Source of the DNA: Hydractinia symbiolongicarpus
Lineage: Eukaryota; Cnidaria; Hydrozoa; Anthoathecata; Hydractiniidae
Direction: 5' to 3'
DNA: 64,000 nt
Assembly: GCF_029227915.1 (NCBI RefSeq)
Contig: NC_079882.1
Location: 27,223,001-27,287,000, forward strand
Within the stretch, counting starts at the first letter, position 1. Every line of letters starts with the position of its first letter. Positions 59,898 to 64,000 of this stretch are shown one piece after another. The notes under the pieces are model-generated. The model did not search any database. It saw only the letters and a list, made by a program, of their open reading frames with translations, and was not told the DNA's origin. The position numbers were made by a program, and so were the translations under genes.

Positions 59898-60235
59898 ATT
59901 TTTTATTTTCAGTAAAACAAATTGTAAACATTGCTTGCTTCATGTAAATATTTGTAAAATGCAGTTTTTTCTACCTTTTTGATGAAGCTGGATTGATATA
60001 GTGGCTAGAAAGGGCGTGGAAGAATTGGCGCTGAATTAGTAAATTAAGAGGTAATCGAGATGCGACCAAACTTATTCATATCTCGTTTGGGTGCAAAAAT
60101 ACTAATTATAATTTATCTAGTCTTTAACATGTTTTGTAAATATTTTAACCATTTGTAATTATTGTATTGAAAATAATTAACGAAAAAGCAATAATACAAG
60201 TTGTTTCTAATCGCAAACGTTTTTTGAAGAATATA
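59898..60235. other. Short convergent intergenic region
   Basis: The 3' flank of receptor copy 4 meets the 3' end of the minus-strand Thr/Pro-rich gene. AT-rich with no recognisable element. Confidence 0.45.
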
Positions 60236-61522
60236 TCATAATTTCCTACTCGTGTGGACCTTATAATTTTTACTTCGTCTTTTCTTTTTGTTAGTTTTTA
60301 AACGTCGCAGAGTCCTTTTAAATGAATTCATGACTTTCGATATACTACCTTCGACGTTTGGAAATCTAATATCCGATGCACCAAATGTCTGATCTTCAAT
60401 TACACTTTGGTCAATACTTTTTCTATAACCTGTTATCTCGTTTGACTTCAACATGGGAATCAACCCACCAATGATAGGATTCAGAATACTGGCTTTAGAA
60501 ACAGCTTCTTGTTTACCTTGTAGCAAATCAAGATCAGAAAAGTCCCGTGTCAATGGATCAACATAGCTTTGTCCTTCATTTGTATTTGGTGTATCACGTG
60601 TTGTCTGTATGTCTCTCATTTTATTCATACTTCCTACCCCCTTTAAGTTATCTTTTGAAATATGGAAATGATAATGTATCTCTGGTCTCAAGCGTTGTTG
60701 GTATGACTTATGTCTATGTTTGTGTCTCGGAAACATTAATTCTTCTTCCTGTGGTACAAAATTAGATGGATAGGGAGTATCCTCCGATGAAGCCTCACTG
60801 ACTTCATTCATCCGTTGTCGTTGATCACCGAGGCAGCATCCATTATCACCACTGTCGTCTTTATAATGATGGATGTATCGATGAACTATCTTTGGTCGCG
60901 GTAACCGACTTAACATTTGTTGAGGAAGACAGCCATAAACATGCTTAGGTGGAGATGAATCGTACACATGTTGAGATATATCGGGTAGTTTACAGGGATT
61001 TATTGGTCGCTGTACTGGAACGGGAGGTTGTGGTGGTGATATTGGTGGTGGTAGTGGCTGATTTGGAATATGTAGATCTGCTGAGTCAAGAATATGAACT
61101 TCTGGCTCTTTTGTGTGTTTTAAGCCTTCCGGAATTTCGGCATCTGCATCTAAGATTAATATTTTGATTTGTTTTTTCTTTTTATCGTCCTTGTGTGTTG
61201 ATAAATCTTCTATTTTCGGCTCTTCAGTTACTGGCGTGATTTCTGATGTAGTGTTATTTTTCGTTTCTGTTGATTTAGTTGGTGTGTGCGGCGGTGTCGT
61301 TGGAGCCGGCGTGATAGAAGCTAAAGTAGTTGGTTGGGGTGCTGTTTTTGCTTTAGATGTAATCGGTGCCGTCGAAGTCTTCGTTGACGGCAGTGTTGTT
61401 GTTGTTGGAGACGGCGTTGTTATTTTTTGTGTCGTAGTTTTTGACACTGTTGTTGTTTTGGGGGTTGTCGTAGTTTTTAGCTCCGTTGTTGTTATTGGTA
61501 ACAGGCGCGGATTTAGACTAGG
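60236..61522 (-). CDS. Thr/Pro-rich protein with basic C-terminus, unknown function, 5' end undefined
   Basis: The minus-strand frame is open from 61522 to the stop at 60236 (about 428 codons). I do not recognise the family. In order it shows a mucin-like Thr/Pro/Lys-rich stretch of about 110 residues; a charged segment with KKKKQIKILILDADAEIPEG; a polyproline stretch; a His/Arg-rich part with a CC pair (GDNGCCLGD, then PRHKHRHKSYQQ); and a strongly basic end (RRLKTNKKKRRSKNYK). No ATG opens the frame before its middle, while a possible acceptor (CTAG) lies at 61519-61518, so an upstream exon, perhaps with a signal peptide, is expected but was not found. Balanced composition after the Thr-rich part and 1.2 kb without a stop in AT-rich DNA argue that it is real coding sequence. 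Confidence 0.6.
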   Translation of the reverse strand, partial: PSLNPRLLPITTTELKTTTTPKTTTVSKTTTQKITTPSPTTTTLPSTKTSTAPITSKAKTAPQPTTLASITPAPTTPPHTPTKSTETKNNTTSEITPVTEEPKIEDLSTHKDDKKKKQIKILILDADAEIPEGLKHTKEPEVHILDSADLHIPNQPLPPPISPPQPPVPVQRPINPCKLPDISQHVYDSSPPKHVYGCLPQQMLSRLPRPKIVHRYIHHYKDDSGDNGCCLGDQRQRMNEVSEASSEDTPYPSNFVPQEEELMFPRHKHRHKSYQQRLRPEIHYHFHISKDNLKGVGSMNKMRDIQTTRDTPNTNEGQSYVDPLTRDFSDLDLLQGKQEAVSKASILNPIIGGLIPMLKSNEITGYRKSIDQSVIEDQTFGASDIRFPNVEGSISKVMNSFKRTLRRLKTNKKKRRSKNYKVHTSRKL

Positions 61523-61639
61523 TCAACCCTGTCACGCGACCTAGTAAAAAAATGCCGAGGATTGAAATCGAATTCTGTCGAATTTACCCGGAATCTGAAG
61601 ATCGAAATATTTCTCCTTGTTTTCTCATAACGCGAATTG

Positions 61640-62150
61640 GATCAACCTATGTTGACCTGACCTGTGTTAGCCAGTCTTGGCTCTAGGTTATCCCGCGAGG
61701 CTTTTACCGTCGACTAGAATCAAACCTATGTGGGCCCGACCTATTTTGAGTCAGAAATTTTGAAGTCAGCCCAGTCTTGGCTCTAGGTTATCCCGCGAGG
61801 CTTTTACCGTCGACAAGAATCAAACCTATGTTGGCCTGACCTATTTTTAGTCAGAAATTTTGAAGCCAGCCAGTCTTGGCTCTAGGTTATCCCGTGAGGC
61901 TTTCACCATACACTAGAGTCAACCTATCTTGGCCTGACCTATTTTTAGTCAGAAATTTTGAAGCCAGCCAGTCTTGGCTCTAGGTTATCCCGTGAGGCTT
62001 TCACCATACACTAGAGTCAACCTATCTTGGCCTGACCTATTTTTAGTCAGAAATTTTGAAGCCAGCCAGTCTTGGCTCTAGGTTATCCCGCGAGGCTTTC
62101 ACCGTTGACTAGAATCAACCTATGTGGGCCTGACCTATTTTTAGTCAGAA
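61640..62150. repeat. Tandem array, five units of 98-100 bp
   Basis: The marker CCAGTCTTGG recurs at 61671, 61771, 61870, 61968 and 62066. Each unit continues with CTCTAGGTTATCCCG, a GAGGCTTT block and TTAGTCAGAAATTTT. Units 3 and 4 are almost identical, and the array reads as recently expanded. It lies between two divergently transcribed genes. Confidence 0.85.
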
Positions 62151-62188
62151 AGTTTTAAACAAACCTGTCAAAATTTGTAGCATGTTGG

Positions 62189-62196
62189 TATAAATA
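62189..62196 (+). promoter_or_regulatory. TATA box of the OTU-like/TTF gene
   Basis: TATAAATA lies 45 bp upstream of the ATG at 62234. A start site about 30 bp downstream of it (near 62220) would exclude the in-frame ATG at 62207, which favours 62234 as the translation start. Confidence 0.5.
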
Positions 62197-62233
62197 TAAG
62201 TAAGGCATGCGGAAGATTCTTTCCGTTCTCAAC

Positions 62234-64000
62234 ATGGCTTGCAAGAGCTTGAGAGAGCGTGTGGAGTTAGTTTTTGAAAACGAAAATTTTGATGAGCTAC
62301 CTCAAATTTACGCCGAATTAAATAAAAAGTTTAAATGTAATTCTGTTTTGCCATCTACTGACGTGTTGCAAAAACAACTTACTTTTGGTTTTATCCAAAG
62401 AAATTGCCATGCAGAATACTACCTTCCTGCCTATGTGAAAGCAAAGAAGGATGGTTGCGCAATTACGTTGAAGTGAGTTGTTTATGTTTATCTTTTGTTG
62501 TTTCTATAATAGCTATGCGTTTTTGTTACTATGACCACTAACTATGCAGCTGAATATTGTCTTAAAAAAGATTATGAATAATCTTTGTTGTTTTAAAATG
62601 TGCAAAGGTCATCTCAAATATGTCTTGCTTGTTCAGTTTCTTTTGTTGATGCATTCTTAGTTTATTTATATATTGAGCAAGTTGAATTTCATAAACAAAC
62701 CTTTAATAGGCAGCAGTTTGGCAAAATGTGTAGTTAAAGTTTTAGAATAGCTAGCAATACCTATTTTTATTACAGGTCTCAGGTCAATGGAAATTGCCTG
62801 TACAGTTCTATGGCGTTGTGTTTGTTTGGGAAAAATGTGATGGTTGACGACTTACGAATTCTTGTGTCAGTGGAGCTAATGATGAATGCTAGCTTTTACT
62901 GTAAGCATCCTCTATTTTCTTCTATCCTTGCTCTTCCAGAAAGTCTCTTTAAATCTATGGAAGATATTCTCAATATGTCTGTCTGCAATTCTGCATTTAA
63001 CACAGACAAAAAACAAGAAGACTTAGTTAAGGAGGTAGCCATTTTAAATTTAGTAGATCGGAAATATTGTTCCTTTCTTGCTATGCTTGCTCTGTCATCT
63101 GTCACAAACAGGAATATATTTTCTTATTACCCAGATTATGGATGCAAAAAAGCTCAAATGTTGTTTAACCAATTAATAGAGCCTAGACAACCAAGCTCTG
63201 CTTTTGCTATTCACATTTTGTTTTGCTATGAGGGCTTACTTCCATCCAGAGAAAATTTTGCACCTAATCATTTCGTTCCAATTATTTTTAAGCAGATACA
63301 TAAACGCAAGTCAGGTTCAGCTGCGGACACAAAAGTTTTATCTCCTCCTGTGAAAAGGCAAACAAGGTTTTTTCCGGATGCACAGGCAACAGGGAAATTA
63401 TCTCTTGTAAAACCTGTGATTAAAGATAAACAGTTTAATTTCTTTCCTAATAAAGCTTCCTTTAACAATAAACTAACTGAAGATTATAAAGATAGTAACA
63501 ATAATAGCACATCTGCTGAAGATTTTAATAACAATGACAAAGCTTTAAATGATATTTCCTTTGCTACTGTTTTAAATTTTGAACATCAATATGACGTTGC
63601 CTCTTTCCTTTCTAAAGTTTCAGGTCTAAATGATAAAGGTGTACACAACCTAATCACCAATGTTTTTGTGCCCGATAAATCTTTTATTTTTCCTAAAAAA
63701 AGTGGGCGTTCCTTTCGGCATGAATGGCTAAAGACCTTTTTATGGCTTAAATATTCACCAACTTTGGATGGAGCATTTTGTTTGCCATGTATCCTTTTTG
63801 GTCACAAGGTTGCTAACAAAACTTCTAAGTTACAGAAATTGCTTTCTCAACCTTTTCGACATTGGCCAGCTGCCAAAAACTTTTTTAAACAACATGAAAC
63901 ATCAAAAAATGGTTTACATATTCAAACCAGCCTAACTTTTAGTGCATTTGTGAAGAATTTTTTAGGACAAACTCAACCAATCAGTGTAATCATAGATTCC
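62234..64000 (+). CDS. Vertnin/OTU-like domain plus TTF zinc-finger protein, hAT-transposase-related (3' end outside window)
   Basis: Exon 1 is 62234-62472. Exon 2 starts at 62776 and stays open to the window edge, giving at least 488 residues. Residues about 80-250 start with VNGNCLYSSMALCLFG, which resembles the OTU-protease nucleophile block but has Asn where Asp is usual. They continue with NRNIFSYYPDYG and HFVPIIF, a pattern I associate with the N-terminal domain of vertnin. A low-complexity Asn-rich linker follows. Then comes RSFRHEWLKTFLWLKYSPTL with CLPC, the TTF-type zinc finger that precedes many hAT-type transposase domains. The transposase core would lie beyond 64000. Either an active or domesticated hAT-like element or a host fusion gene would fit. 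ATG 62234 (A at -3, G at +4) is preferred to 62207 because of the TATA position. Confidence 0.7.

Noticed and set aside
61113-61544. 143-codon valine-rich plus-strand frame
   Set aside because: Antisense of the Thr-rich coding stretch; ACN codons read as GTN on the other strand.

Overview
The window is AT-rich eukaryotic nuclear DNA, most likely from an early-branching animal and probably a cnidarian. The evidence is animal-type multi-exon genes with GT-AG introns (a Cip/Kip CDK inhibitor, PPP1R11, a CREB3/OASIS bZIP factor), an animal phytochelatin synthase, a SAM/HECT ligase of a kind I associate with cnidarian genomes, and many short DNA transposons. The species assignment is inference. 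No prokaryotic features, CRISPR arrays or rRNA genes were seen.

Layout. 1-11 kb: no convincing gene, but two adjacent non-autonomous foldback-like elements (1267-2157 and 2165-3723). 11.2-12.8 kb (+): a Cip/Kip CDK inhibitor whose C-terminus carries a PIP-box-like motif split by an intron, followed by an RRL motif. 13-25 kb: mostly intergenic, with short palindromic elements, a tRNA-derived SINE (minus strand, about 19.8-20.1 kb), a decayed CR1/Jockey-like LINE (minus, 21.1-22.6 kb) and a decayed ORF near 24.2 kb. 25.5-30.3 kb (+): PPP1R11, then a four-exon phytochelatin synthase. 32.4-37.9 kb (-): a seven-exon CREB3-like bZIP gene that stops just after the zipper, before any membrane segment.

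39.5-43.1 kb: a 3.6-kb unit with long terminal inverted repeats (453 and 543 bp) built from 21-bp and 30-bp tandem repeats. It encloses one intron-containing gene encoding SAM, a C2HC (UBZ4-like) finger and a HECT-like domain. This resembles a foldback transposon carrying a ubiquitin-ligase gene and is the most unusual object in the window. The SAM part is one base out of frame with the rest.

46.4-59.9 kb (+): four tandem copies of a Methuselah-like seven-transmembrane receptor gene on a 4.05-kb period. The two middle copies are chimeras of the outer two. Each of the three intergenic units carries the same TTAA-flanked, piggyBac-type MITE with four TGACGTCA (CRE) palindromes.

60.2-61.5 kb (-): a Thr/Pro-rich, basic-tailed protein of unknown function with its 5' end undefined. 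A 98-100-bp tandem array (61.64-62.15 kb) separates it from a divergent gene (+) that runs off the window end. That gene encodes a vertnin/OTU-like domain followed by a TTF-type zinc finger, as in hAT-derived proteins.

The cellular genes do not form a pathway. Recurrent themes are repeat-armed mobile elements, ubiquitin-linked domains inside or beside them, and receptor duplication by unequal exchange. All exon limits were read by eye from splice signals, reading frame and family resemblance; no alignment was run.
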